Source: CAG-791 sp963658695 (GTDB lineage Bacteria; Bacillota; Clostridia; Lachnospirales; Lachnospiraceae). From it: DNA of 64,000 nucleotides. The notes below the pieces were generated by a model, which saw only the letters and a program-made list of their open reading frames with translations, did no database searches and was not told the DNA's origin. Position numbers and translations under genes: made by a program. Location of the stretch: NCBI GenBank assembly GCA_963658695.1, contig CAVKRN010000002.1, positions 1 through 64,000 of the forward strand. The letters are read 5' to 3'. Below are positions 18,729 to 27,574 of this stretch, one piece after another (positions within the stretch are counted from its first letter, which is position 1; each line of letters starts with the position of its first letter).

Positions 18729-19190
18729 ATGTTGATGCCTATGATTTGGAACAATAATCGCGGAGATGATTTTTGGGGACTGACGAACTGGGATCCGGTT
18801 GACCACATGTTTCGTGATTTCTGGGGCAACACCCTAGAGAGCACACAGGCTATGAAGACCGATGTAATCGAAGAGGAGAAGGATTATAAGGTACAGGCAG
18901 AGTTGCCTGGCTTCCAGAAGGAAGACATTCATGTGGATATGAAGGATGGCAATCTGACCATTTCTGCCAGCCATAAGGAAAACAACGATAAGAAGGATGA
19001 AAAGACCGGCAAGTACATTCGCCGTGAAAGAAGAGAGGCTTCCTTCCAGAGATCCTTCTATGTTGGAGAGACCTTAAAGCCGGAAGATATTTCGGCCAAG
19101 TATGAAAACGGCGTTCTGACATTGATTGTGCCGAAACTCCAGGCACAGGTGGAGAAGAAGGAAGAGCCTAAGAAGATTGAGATTCAGTAA
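18729..19190 (+). CDS. Hsp20/alpha-crystallin family small heat-shock protein
   Basis: A 153-residue chaperone that holds unfolding proteins in large oligomers without using ATP. The alpha-crystallin domain spans about residues 40-140, with AELPGFQKEDIHVDMKDGNLTISA and the conserved ENGVLTLIVPK near its end. The start follows AAAGGAGG at a good distance. The last 23 bases overlap the 3' end of the convergent AraC gene, and no terminator is visible between them. Confidence 0.95.
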   Translation: MLMPMIWNNNRGDDFWGLTNWDPVDHMFRDFWGNTLESTQAMKTDVIEEEKDYKVQAELPGFQKEDIHVDMKDGNLTISASHKENNDKKDEKTGKYIRRERREASFQRSFYVGETLKPEDISAKYENGVLTLIVPKLQAQVEKKEEPKKIEIQ

Positions 19191-20067
19191 TTGTCTGCTC
19201 TGTTTTGACGCGGTATGTCTCCTGATAGTCTTTGGGAGACATACCGTACTCCTTCCGGAACATACGATAAAAGCTTGAATAATCGTGAAATCCGTAATCA
19301 CTGAAGGTACGGGTAATATCGGCTCCGGCTGCAATGGCTTCACTGCAGCCCTGGAGCCGTTTTTTTGTGATGTACTGATGAATGGAGATACCAAGGCAGT
19401 CTTTAAAATAATGAGAAAGGTAGTATTTGGACAGACAAACCTGTGCGGCCAGTGCGTCGAGAGACAGATCCTCCGTCAGATGGCTGTCGATGTACAGTGT
19501 CAGATCCTGCATCAGATCACCGGTTCCGGAAACGAGGGGGTGCTCGCGCTCATAGATGACCCGGTTCATGTACAGAATCAGGTCATTCAGTGCCAGAGTA
19601 ACGGCGGCGTCTCTGCCATAGCGGCCGGCGTGAAGCTCCTCCAGAAGACGCAGCATGCGGGCCTGAATGGAGGAAAATTCTGCCTGGTGAAAATGATAGA
19701 AGCAGCGACCGGAGGTGGCGGCGCGCTGCATCAGGAAAACATAATCGGGGGACTCCCGCAAAAGACGCGCAGCATAATCGCGACTGATCCAAAGAACGAA
19801 ACGCCGATACGGCCGATCGGAATCATGCATCAGTGCGTGATGGGAGACGCCGGGCGGGACCAACACCATGTCACCGGGATGCAACGGACGTGCGTGACCG
19901 GAGATTTCCAGATCAAGATTTCCTTCCAGAAAAAGGTAAAACTCATAATAATCGTGTGTATGGGCCGGTAATGTGCGGAAGTGGAGATCGCTGTAGTAGA
20001 AGACCTCAAAATCCTTGGACTGCATGTATTGGCGATTGTTAAATGCGGAACGCAGATTTCCCTTCAT
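19168..20067 (-). CDS. AraC family transcriptional regulator, divergent from uxuA
   Basis: A 299-residue regulator; the ATG at 20067 follows CAGGAG, and the longer frame lacks a site. The N-terminal cupin contains PAHTHDYYEFYLFLEGNLDLEI and GDMVLVPPGVSHHAL. The C-terminal double helix-turn-helix has LAAQVCLSKYYLSHYFKD and FSDYGFHDYSSFYRMFRKEYGMSPKDYQ. Divergent placement next to uxuA makes it the likely regulator of hexuronate catabolism. Its 3' end overlaps hsp20 by 23 bases. Confidence 0.9.
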   Translation of the reverse strand: MKGNLRSAFNNRQYMQSKDFEVFYYSDLHFRTLPAHTHDYYEFYLFLEGNLDLEISGHARPLHPGDMVLVPPGVSHHALMHDSDRPYRRFVLWISRDYAARLLRESPDYVFLMQRAATSGRCFYHFHQAEFSSIQARMLRLLEELHAGRYGRDAAVTLALNDLILYMNRVIYEREHPLVSGTGDLMQDLTLYIDSHLTEDLSLDALAAQVCLSKYYLSHYFKDCLGISIHQYITKKRLQGCSEAIAAGADITRTFSDYGFHDYSSFYRMFRKEYGMSPKDYQETYRVKTEQTITESQSS

Positions 20068-20180
20068 ACAAAATCTCCTGGAACAAAAAACAAGGCAACT
20101 ATCCGGCACCCATCTGGGGTTCCTTCAAAAATACTCTCTTACAATTCTCAGAGTAACATTCGATAGCAACTTTTGCAATG

Positions 20181-20209
20181 TTGACAACAAATCCTTCAAT
20201 GGATTTTAT
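20181..20209 (+). promoter_or_regulatory. uxuA promoter with a dyad in the spacer
   Basis: TTGACA and TTTTAT are 17 bases apart. The spacer holds the inverted repeat AAATCC-N6-GGATTT (20189-20206), running into the -10, a natural place for a repressor or regulator to bind. It lies about 90 bases upstream of uxuA. Confidence 0.55.
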
Positions 20210-20297
20210 GGAGATATCTGCAATAATAAAGTAAGATAAAGAAAAGCGAAGGGGCGAAAGCCATTATCACTGTTTACCAAGAAAGGGGATTACGACA

Positions 20298-21371
20298 ATG
20301 GAAATGACAATGCGCTGGTATGGATCCAAGCACGATACCGTTACTCTGAAGCAGATTCGGCAGACTGCTTATGTAACCGGTGTAATTACCATGCTCTATG
20401 ACAAGCAGCCGGGCGATCTTTGGACTCAGGAAGAGATTCATGCACTGAAGGAAGAGGTTGAGGCAGCTGGCCTTCACATCTCCGGTATTGAATCGGTAAA
20501 TGTTTCGGATGCGATTAAGACCGGAAGCGCAGATCGCGATAAGGATATTGCAACCTACATTGAGTGTCTCGAGAACCTGGGCAAGGAAGACATTCACATG
20601 GTTTGCTATAACTTCATGCCTGTCTTTGACTGGACGAGAACAGAGCTGGCAAGAAGAAGACCGGACGGCTCCACGGTTCTTGCATATACACAGGAAGCAG
20701 TTGATGCCATCGATCCTGCGGATATGTTTGATTCCATCAAGGGCAGCATGAACGGCACGGTTATGCCTGGCTGGGAGCCGGAGAGAATGGCTCACATCAA
20801 GGAGCTGTTCGAGATGTATAAGGACATCGACGAGGAAAAGCTGTTTGAGAACCTTGTTTACTTCCTGAAGGCAATCATGCCTGTCTGCAACAAGTATGAC
20901 ATTAAGATGGCCATTCATCCGGATGATCCGGCATGGAGCGTATTCGGCCTTCCTCGCATCATTACCAGCAAAGAAAAGCTGCTCCGCATGATGAATGCAG
21001 TGGATGATGTGCACAACGGCGTGACGCTTTGCACAGGCTCCCTTGGAACCAATCTTGAGAATGACCTTCCGGATATCATTCGTGCACTGCCCGGCAGAAT
21101 TCATTTTGCACATGTTCGCAACCTGAAGTTCAACTCCCCCACCAACTTCGAGGAGGCAGCTCATCTGTCAACCGACGGAACCTTCGATATGTATGAGATC
21201 GTTAAGGCTCTGCATGACATTCATTTCGACGGCCCGATCCGTCCGGACCACGGCCGTATGATCTGGGATGAGGTGGCTATGCCTGGCTATGGTCTGTATG
21301 ATCGCGCCCTTGGCGCAGCTTACATCTGCGGACTGTGGGAAGCAATTGACAAGGCAGAGAGCCGCGCATAA
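20298..21371 (+). CDS. uxuA: D-mannonate dehydratase
   Basis: A 357-residue enzyme that dehydrates D-mannonate to 2-keto-3-deoxy-D-gluconate, a late step of glucuronate use. It has the UxuA TIM barrel: MRWYG start, the metal-site region MAIHPDDPAWSVFGLPRI, LCTGSLG, IHFAHVRN, and PDHGRMIWDE near the C-terminus. The length matches the family. The gene is followed by uxuB, which makes its substrate, after about 145 bases containing a hairpin. Confidence 0.95.
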   Translation: MEMTMRWYGSKHDTVTLKQIRQTAYVTGVITMLYDKQPGDLWTQEEIHALKEEVEAAGLHISGIESVNVSDAIKTGSADRDKDIATYIECLENLGKEDIHMVCYNFMPVFDWTRTELARRRPDGSTVLAYTQEAVDAIDPADMFDSIKGSMNGTVMPGWEPERMAHIKELFEMYKDIDEEKLFENLVYFLKAIMPVCNKYDIKMAIHPDDPAWSVFGLPRIITSKEKLLRMMNAVDDVHNGVTLCTGSLGTNLENDLPDIIRALPGRIHFAHVRNLKFNSPTNFEEAAHLSTDGTFDMYEIVKALHDIHFDGPIRPDHGRMIWDEVAMPGYGLYDRALGAAYICGLWEAIDKAESRA

Positions 21372-21460
21372 TTTCGATAGCGCAGGTATTCTGGCTGGGA
21401 GTACAAAGTGATCCGATGCTGCGGACAAATTCCGGCAGCATCGAATACGCGTAAAGGGAA

Positions 21461-21478
21461 CTGCCGCTCTTGCGGCAG
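21461..21478 (+). promoter_or_regulatory. hairpin between uxuA and uxuB
   Basis: A perfect 7-bp stem, CTGCCGC with GCGGCAG, around TCTT, without a T-run. It sits about 40 bases before the uxuB start and may tune the level of the second gene. Confidence 0.5.
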
Positions 21479-21515
21479 ACATGATATGCGCCGCAAGGGC
21501 GGCATGGAGGCGGAA

Positions 21516-23138
21516 ATGAAATTATCGACAGAAGGACTGAAGAATCAGCAGGAGTGGCTGGAGAAGGGATATCACCTTCCTCAGTATGATCGCGAGCAGA
21601 TGATCGCGCAGACACATGAGAATCCGGTATGGGTTCATTTTGGCGCAGGAAATATCTTCCGTGCGTTCCAGGCAAATCTCGCACAGAGACTTCTGGAGGA
21701 CGGATCGGCTACAACCGGTATTACAGTTTGCGAAGGCTTTGACTATGAAATCGTAGAGAAGCAGTATCGCCCGCATGATGACTTGTCGGTTCTGGTAACG
21801 CTGAAGGCAGATGGTTCGATCGAGAAGTCGGTCATCGGATCCATCGGAGAGTCCACCATTCTGGATTCGGACAACGAAAAGGAATTCTCCAGACTGAAGG
21901 AGATTTTTGCGAAGGATTCGCTGCAGCTTTGCACCTTTACCGTGACCGAGAAGGGCTACAGCCTGGTAAACGGAAAGGGAGAGCAGCTTCCGGCAGTTAC
22001 ATCTGACTTTGCAGAGGGCCCGGCAAAGCCGCAGAGCTATATCGGAAAGGTTGTGTCCCTACTTTATACACGTTATCTGGCAGGTCAGAAGCCGATTGCA
22101 ATGGTTTCTACGGATAACTGCTCCCATAACGGTGAGAAACTTTACGGTGCAGTCATTGCCTTTGCGAAGGCATGGATTGCAAACGGGTTGGCAGAGGCCG
22201 GCTTCGAAGCATATCTGAACGACGAGTCGAAGGTTTCCTTCCCTTGGTCTATGATTGACAAAATCACCCCTCGCCCGGATGCATCCGTTGAGGAGCTTCT
22301 CCGCAAGGACAGTCTGGAGGATCTGGACGCTGTTGTTACATCGAAGAAGACCTGGGTTGCTCCTTTTGTAAATGCAGAGGAGACAGAGTATCTTGTTATT
22401 GAGGACAAGTTCCCGAACGGAAGACCTGCGCTGGAGAAGGTTGGCGTAATCTTTACAGATCGTGACACCGTAAACAACGTAGAGAGAATGAAGGTTACCA
22501 CCTGCCTTAACCCGCTGCATACAGCACTTGCTGTATATGGCTGCATCCTTGGCTACACGAAGATCTCTGAGGAGATGAAGGACAAGGAGCTGGTGAATCT
22601 GGTAAATACCCTTGGCTATAAAGAAGGTCTTCCGGTAGTGGTAAATCCTGGCGTTCTTGATCCGAAGGAGTTCATCGACACCGTTCTTCAGGTGCGCGTT
22701 CCGAATCCCTTCATGCCGGATACGCCCCAGAGAATTGCAACCGATACATCCCAGAAGCTGGCGATTCGTTACGGCGAGACCATCAAGTCCTATGTGGCTG
22801 CTCCGGAGCTGAATGCAGCTGATCTGAATATGATTCCGCTGGTACAGGCAGGATGGCTTCGCTATCTGATGGCAGTGGATGACAACGGCGAGAGCTTCGA
22901 GCCTTCTCCGGACCCGCTTCTGGAGGACGCGCAGAAGTATGTTGCAGACTTCAAGCTGGGTGAGGCAGTTACAAAGGAAGAGATCAGCAGCAAGGTGCTG
23001 CCGCTTCTGAAGAACAAGCAGATCTTTGGCGTTGATCTGGAAGAAGTTGGACTGGCAGACAAGGTGATCTCTTATTTTGCAGAGCTGATCGCCGGGAAGG
23101 GTGCTGTTCGCAAGACTCTGGAGAAATACTGCGATTAA
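21516..23138 (+). CDS. uxuB: D-fructuronate reductase (mannonate oxidoreductase), mannitol dehydrogenase family
   Basis: A 540-residue NAD(H)-dependent enzyme that reduces D-fructuronate to D-mannonate. The ATG at 21516 follows GGAGG; another in-frame ATG at 21504 is less well placed. The Rossmann motif VHFGAGNIFRAF lies near residue 40. The substrate domain contains VIEDKFPNGRPALEKVGVIFTD and VTTCLNPLHTALAVYG with the conserved Asn and His. It is longer than the E. coli enzyme, as is usual for clostridial members. It works directly upstream of UxuA in the pathway. Confidence 0.9.
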   Translation: MKLSTEGLKNQQEWLEKGYHLPQYDREQMIAQTHENPVWVHFGAGNIFRAFQANLAQRLLEDGSATTGITVCEGFDYEIVEKQYRPHDDLSVLVTLKADGSIEKSVIGSIGESTILDSDNEKEFSRLKEIFAKDSLQLCTFTVTEKGYSLVNGKGEQLPAVTSDFAEGPAKPQSYIGKVVSLLYTRYLAGQKPIAMVSTDNCSHNGEKLYGAVIAFAKAWIANGLAEAGFEAYLNDESKVSFPWSMIDKITPRPDASVEELLRKDSLEDLDAVVTSKKTWVAPFVNAEETEYLVIEDKFPNGRPALEKVGVIFTDRDTVNNVERMKVTTCLNPLHTALAVYGCILGYTKISEEMKDKELVNLVNTLGYKEGLPVVVNPGVLDPKEFIDTVLQVRVPNPFMPDTPQRIATDTSQKLAIRYGETIKSYVAAPELNAADLNMIPLVQAGWLRYLMAVDDNGESFEPSPDPLLEDAQKYVADFKLGEAVTKEEISSKVLPLLKNKQIFGVDLEEVGLADKVISYFAELIAGKGAVRKTLEKYCD

Positions 23139-23189
23139 ACGAAAATGTGGTTACTGTTCACTCTGCCGCCGGCATTTTGAACTATAATG

Positions 23190-23220
23190 AATCCTGCAGC
23201 GGAAACGCTGCAGGATTTTT
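23190..23220 (+). terminator. intrinsic terminator after uxuB
   Basis: The stem AATCCTGCAGCG with CGCTGCAGGATT around a GAAA loop is followed by TTT. Confidence 0.9.
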
Positions 23221-23247
23221 GCATGAATAGTGTGATGGAGGGCGAAA

Positions 23248-24102
23248 ATGCCATCGATTTACGCGCACCAGAAATTCGGAGATGAGACAGAAAAACGACT
23301 GCCGCTTTCGTTGCGGAAGGAACTGGAACCGAATCGGGATCTTTTCAGCATTGGCTTCCAGGGACCGGATATTTTCTTTTTCTATCATCCGTTGTCCTGG
23401 GGAGAGATTCCGCAGTACGGAAACCGGATGCATGAGAAATCCGGCCACGACTTCTTTGGCCGTGCCCTGGAGTTGTATTACCGATTGCCGAATGGAACAC
23501 CAAAGGAACGGGAGGATCGGAAGGCTGCAAGAGCGTATCTGTACGGCGTTCTTTGCCATTATACGCTGGACAGCACCTGTCACCGGTTCATTGATGAGAC
23601 GGACGCTTCCGGAATCACGTCGCATGCGGAGCTGGAGGGCGATTATGACCGCCGACTGATTGCGAGAGAGGGCAGAATTCCGGTGGAAGAGGATCTCACC
23701 AGCCGGTTTCATCCGTCTGCGGAAGCGGCGAGGATCATTACTGTTTTTTATCCGGAGGTAACTCCTACTATTGTAGAGACGGCTCTTCGATCCTGTGTGG
23801 CGCTGCAAAAGCTCCTGCGCTGTCCGCATGATGGAAAACGGAATTTCCTTTACACCGCACTTCGCCTTGTGGGAAAATATGAATCCTTCCAGCCACATAT
23901 TATGAACAAGGAACCGGATCCGGATTGCCAGGAGGCGGAGGATCGGCTGGATGAGCTTTTTGAGCAGGCACTGCCCCAAGCGGCGAGATGCATTGAGGAA
24001 CTGGACCGCTGCATTCGGGAAACGCCGGAAGAACGTGCGTCGACGTGCTGTCATGAATTTGTATCATCGACAGAATACGACAGGAACTTTAGCGGAAGAT
24101 AA
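23248..24102 (+). CDS. zinc-dependent phospholipase C family protein
   Basis: A 284-residue all-helical protein resembling the bacterial zinc-dependent phospholipase C/S1-P1 nuclease fold. Likely metal ligands are H7 in the YAHQ start, D41 in GFQGPD, the histidines of MHEKSGHDFF, and the CHYTLDSTCHRFID segment. It has no signal peptide, unlike secreted phospholipases C, so the substrate and location are unclear. ATG 23248 follows GGAGGGC. It stands between the uxuB terminator and a threonine dehydratase gene 23 bases downstream. Confidence 0.75.
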   Translation: MPSIYAHQKFGDETEKRLPLSLRKELEPNRDLFSIGFQGPDIFFFYHPLSWGEIPQYGNRMHEKSGHDFFGRALELYYRLPNGTPKEREDRKAARAYLYGVLCHYTLDSTCHRFIDETDASGITSHAELEGDYDRRLIAREGRIPVEEDLTSRFHPSAEAARIITVFYPEVTPTIVETALRSCVALQKLLRCPHDGKRNFLYTALRLVGKYESFQPHIMNKEPDPDCQEAEDRLDELFEQALPQAARCIEELDRCIRETPEERASTCCHEFVSSTEYDRNFSGR

Positions 24103-24125
24103 GACTTGAAAGGGAGACAAAAGCT

Positions 24126-25352
24126 ATGGCAGAAGTACAGCAGCTAACCATTGGTGCATTTGAAAAGGCTTGTGAGACAGTTCAGAAAGTAACGCTCAAC
24201 ACGGATCTGATTTTTTCGGATTACTACAGCGATCAGACCGGGGCCAAGGTATACCTGAAGCCGGAGAATATGCAAAGAACCGGTGCATATAAGGTGCGGG
24301 GGGCCTATTACAAAATAAGCACACTTTCCGATGAAGCTCGTGACAAGGGCCTGATTACAGCTTCTGCCGGGAATCACGCGCAGGGAGTGGCTTATGCGGC
24401 CAAATCCTATGGATGCCGGGCGGTTATTGTCATGCCGACAACGACGCCATTGATTAAGGTCAACCGTACCAAGGCTCTTGGGGCAGAGGTTGTGCTGCAC
24501 GGCGATGTCTATGATGAAGCCTGCGAGCACGCGCTGAAGCTTGCGGAGGAGAATGGCTATACCTTCATTCACCCCTTTGATGACCCGGCAGTGGCAACCG
24601 GACAGGGGACCATCGCGATGGAAATCTATAAGGAGCTGCCGCTGGTGGATATGATTTTGGTGCCGGTGGGCGGCGGCGGACTTGCAACGGGAGTATCAAC
24701 CCTGGCCAAGCTTCTGAATCCCCGGATTCAGGTGATTGGTGTGGAACCGGAAGGGGCAGCATGTCTGAGTGCATCCCTGAAGAATGGAAAGGTGACGACA
24801 CTTCCTTTTGTGAATACAATCGCAGACGGAACGGCAGTGAAGACGCCGGGAAGTGTGATTTTCCCGTATCTGCAGAAGAATCTGGATGATGTGGTGACCG
24901 TGTCGGATGAAGAACTTGTGGAAACCTTCCTGGACATGGTGGAAAACCACAAGATGGTTGTGGAGAACTCCGGACTCCTGACGGTTGCGGCACTGCGTCA
25001 CGTAGACTGTAAAGGGAAAAAGGTGGCCTGTGTTCTGTCCGGCGGTAACATGGACGTCATAACAATGAGTTCGGTGGTTCAGCAGGGACTTCTTTTACGA
25101 AATCGAATCTTTACTGTTTCTGTTTTGCTGCCGGATAAGCCGGGAGAGCTGATGAAGGTGGCTGGTATCGTTGCCAAGGAAAACGGTAACGTGATCAAGC
25201 TGGACCACAACCAGTTTGTGTCGATCAACCGCAGCGCAGCAGTGGAACTGAAAATCACGATGGAAGCGTTCGGTACAGAACATAAAGAGCAGATCATTGC
25301 TGCACTTACGAAGGCAGGCTACGAGCCGAGACTTCGGAGAACGAACATATAA
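24126..25352 (+). CDS. ilvA: threonine ammonia-lyase (threonine dehydratase) with ACT domain
   Basis: A 408-residue PLP enzyme that converts threonine to 2-oxobutyrate and ammonia. K56 in GAYKVRGA is the PLP lysine, SAGNHAQGVAYAA is the substrate loop, and VGGGGLATG binds the PLP phosphate. An ACT regulatory domain follows from about residue 325 (VLLPDKPGELMKVAGIVAKENGN). This single-ACT form is typical of the catabolic or short biosynthetic type; the symbol tdcB would be equally fair. Confidence 0.92.
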   Translation: MAEVQQLTIGAFEKACETVQKVTLNTDLIFSDYYSDQTGAKVYLKPENMQRTGAYKVRGAYYKISTLSDEARDKGLITASAGNHAQGVAYAAKSYGCRAVIVMPTTTPLIKVNRTKALGAEVVLHGDVYDEACEHALKLAEENGYTFIHPFDDPAVATGQGTIAMEIYKELPLVDMILVPVGGGGLATGVSTLAKLLNPRIQVIGVEPEGAACLSASLKNGKVTTLPFVNTIADGTAVKTPGSVIFPYLQKNLDDVVTVSDEELVETFLDMVENHKMVVENSGLLTVAALRHVDCKGKKVACVLSGGNMDVITMSSVVQQGLLLRNRIFTVSVLLPDKPGELMKVAGIVAKENGNVIKLDHNQFVSINRSAAVELKITMEAFGTEHKEQIIAALTKAGYEPRLRRTNI

Positions 25353-25402
25353 GAAAACTGTAATAGGTGCATTAGGCCAAAACAAGCGGAAAGTGAACAC
25401 CA

Positions 25403-25750
25403 ATGGCGATATCGGTTAAGGATTTGTTCTCCCTTACGCATTATGAATATGGGGAGGCGTATTACGGAAGCTATCGGGGAATGCGGTTTCGCGTTGCCAG
25501 AGAACCCCTTGAAAACGTTCATTTTACTCCGGTGGATAAGCGCGGCGAGGCAACACTTCGCGTGGTGATCTGGCCGGAACCGGAAGGCTACTATGCTGCG
25601 CCGGAGCAGGCAAAGGTGGTGAAGGATTTTCCGGTTTCGGAAGAGGGATTGCAGGCGATAGCGGATTACCTGAATGCGTATCATGAAAGCCATTTGGAGC
25701 TTTGGCCGCAGAAAAAGCGGGTAAACGGGCAATACGGAGGTGAATTATGA
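25403..25750 (+). CDS. hypothetical protein
   Basis: A 115-residue soluble acidic/aromatic protein that I do not recognise. It begins MAISVKDLFSLTHYEYGEAYYGSYRG and shows mixed alpha/beta character without metal or nucleotide motifs. The ribosome binding site is weak. Its stop overlaps the start of the next gene (ATGA), which supports it being a real, coupled gene. Confidence 0.7.
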   Translation: MAISVKDLFSLTHYEYGEAYYGSYRGMRFRVAREPLENVHFTPVDKRGEATLRVVIWPEPEGYYAAPEQAKVVKDFPVSEEGLQAIADYLNAYHESHLELWPQKKRVNGQYGGEL

Positions 25751-26223
25751 TCAATCGGAAATTGACGGGGATTCTGCTGTTAATGGCGGGGGCAGTTCTG
25801 GTGCTGTATCCGGGGAGCACTCTGTATTCGTTTTGCCGGTTGATTGGCTGGTGCCTTCTGATTTCCGGTGCGGTCAGCATTTTTGCGGGATTAAGAGGAA
25901 AGAGATCGCCGGCAGACACAGCAAGCGGAGCTGCGTGCGTGGTGGCTGGTATTGTATTTTTATCACACCCGGGGATGCTGATCGCCATTCTTCCGGTTCT
26001 TGCGGGAATTGCCGTGGCAGGAGCCGGAGCGGCGCTTCTTATTCGGGTCCTTATGGAGAAGAGAGGCGGCGTCAATGCAACCATGCAGCTGATTGGCGGT
26101 GGAGTTACTCTGGCGGTTGGTCTGATTCTTATTTGTCATCCGATTTCAGCAGTGAAGCTTTTGATGGTGATCGTAGGCGTGGTGCTTGTGTACTACGGAA
26201 TTGTGATGGTGAGTGCGAATTGA
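25747..26223 (+). CDS. HdeD/DUF308-like small membrane protein
   Basis: A 158-residue protein with about six hydrophobic helices arranged as repeated pairs, each with glycine-rich turns such as LIGWCLLISGAVSIFAG. This matches the DUF308/HdeD family of unknown function, linked in enterobacteria to acid resistance. It overlaps the preceding hypothetical gene by 4 bases. Confidence 0.8.
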   Translation: MINRKLTGILLLMAGAVLVLYPGSTLYSFCRLIGWCLLISGAVSIFAGLRGKRSPADTASGAACVVAGIVFLSHPGMLIAILPVLAGIAVAGAGAALLIRVLMEKRGGVNATMQLIGGGVTLAVGLILICHPISAVKLLMVIVGVVLVYYGIVMVSAN

Positions 26224-26295
26224 GGATTGCGGAAATGTATTGTATGCAAGAGATGCTTGCATCGCTACTGCCCATGGGAGAAGAGGTGATTCGTC

Positions 26296-27048
26296 ATGGA
26301 AGAGAAGGACAAAATTCGCGAACTGAATGACCGGATTCGGGAATCGCAGAACATTGTGTTTTTTGGCGGCGCTGGGGTCTCTACAGAAAGCGGAATACCG
26401 GATTTCCGCAGTACGGATGGACTCTATAACCAACAGTATGCGTATCCTCCGGAGACGATTCTGAGCCATACCTTTTACCGGGATCGGCCGGAAGATTTTT
26501 TTCGGTTTTATCTGGATAAAATATTGCTTCCGGCCAGAAGCGCCAAACCCAATGCGGCACATCAGAAACTTGCCCAGTGGGAGCAGGAGGGAAGATTGCG
26601 GGCGGTGATTACGCAGAACATAGACGGACTGCATCAGGCGGCAGGAAGCCAAAATGTTCTGGAACTCCATGGCAGTATTCTTCGGAATTACTGTGAGGAC
26701 TGCGGGTGCTTTCATGCGGCGGAAGAGGTGGAACAGAGCCTTCGGACGGGGAAAATGATTCCGCGCTGCAAAAAGTGCGGCGGCCGTGTGAAGCCGGACG
26801 TAGTGCTCTACGAGGAAGGCCTGAACATGGATACGCTGCAGCGCGCAGCGCAGGCGATCGCGGAGGCAGACGTTCTGATCATCGGAGGCACGAGTCTTGT
26901 GGTGTATCCGGCGGCGGGACTGATTGATTATTATCAGGGAGATAAGCTTGTCCTGATCAATAAAAGCGCAACAACAAGAGATGCGCAGGCGGATCTGGTT
27001 ATTTGCGCTCCCATCGGGGAAGTGTTCCGTCAAATAAAAACCGTTTGA
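26296..27048 (+). CDS. cobB: NAD-dependent protein deacylase, sirtuin family
   Basis: A 250-residue Sir2 enzyme that removes acyl groups from lysines using NAD+. The NAD-binding motifs are GGAGVSTESGIPDFRS (residues 24-39) and TQNIDGLH (106-113), and the catalytic base is H125 in LELHGS. The zinc ligands are C133, C136, C158 and C161. GGTSLVVYPA and the late LINKS motif complete the family pattern. It stands upstream of the rpsF operon, apparently as a separate gene. Confidence 0.95.
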   Translation: MEEKDKIRELNDRIRESQNIVFFGGAGVSTESGIPDFRSTDGLYNQQYAYPPETILSHTFYRDRPEDFFRFYLDKILLPARSAKPNAAHQKLAQWEQEGRLRAVITQNIDGLHQAAGSQNVLELHGSILRNYCEDCGCFHAAEEVEQSLRTGKMIPRCKKCGGRVKPDVVLYEEGLNMDTLQRAAQAIAEADVLIIGGTSLVVYPAAGLIDYYQGDKLVLINKSATTRDAQADLVICAPIGEVFRQIKTV

Positions 27049-27115
27049 AATAGTATCTGTTCAGCTGAATTGAAGTTTTCCGAAGAAAAAACGAGATGTG
27101 GACGCTAAAAACCGC

Positions 27116-27145
27116 TTGAAATGTCGGTAGATTCTGTGCTATTAT
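27116..27145 (+). promoter_or_regulatory. promoter of the rpsF-ssb-rpsR operon
   Basis: TTGAAA and TATTAT are separated by 18 bases, about 120 bases before rpsF. Confidence 0.65.
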
Positions 27146-27266
27146 GAGCGTCCGTGGGAATTCATCCACACCCGCAGTCTGCCCTTACGCAGGCGCGGCA
27201 GTAGCTATTATCAATCCTTGTTCTTACCGAGGGGTAAGAGCCGGAGACCAGAAGGAGGTACAGCAC
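27146..27266 (+). promoter_or_regulatory. rpsF leader, possible S6:S18 autoregulatory RNA
   Basis: The leader contains a perfect hairpin TCTTACC-GAGG-GGTAAGA (27222-27239) followed by GCCGG. Many bacteria control rpsF-ssb-rpsR through a leader bound by the S6:S18 pair. The hairpin and flanking CCG elements are suggestive, but the match to the known consensus was made by eye only. Confidence 0.45.
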
Positions 27267-27557
27267 ATGAGCAAATACGAGTTAGCCGTTGTTGTGAATG
27301 CGCAGATTGATGATGAGGCGAGAACTGCAGTTATTGATAACTGCAAGGCACTTGTCGAGAAGGTTGGCGGCACCATTACCGGTGTTGATGACTGGGGCAA
27401 GAAGAAGCTGGCTTATGAGATCCAGAAGATGAACGAGGGTTTCTATACCTTTATTCATTTCGATGCCGATGGTTCCGTTATCACAGAGATCGAGCAGCGT
27501 ATGCGCATTATGGACAATGTCATCAGATATCTGTGCGTTAAACAGAACGAAGCTTAA
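27267..27557 (+). CDS. rpsF: 30S ribosomal protein S6
   Basis: A 96-residue small-subunit protein that pairs with S18 on 16S rRNA. It begins MSKYELAVVVNAQIDDEAR and has the S6 marks VDDWGKKKLAYEIQK and YTFIHFDA. The ATG at 27267 follows AAGGAGG; the upstream open frame is the leader. First gene of rpsF-ssb-rpsR. Confidence 0.95.
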   Translation: MSKYELAVVVNAQIDDEARTAVIDNCKALVEKVGGTITGVDDWGKKKLAYEIQKMNEGFYTFIHFDADGSVITEIEQRMRIMDNVIRYLCVKQNEA

Positions 27558-27574
27558 CAGAAAGCAGAGGCAAT

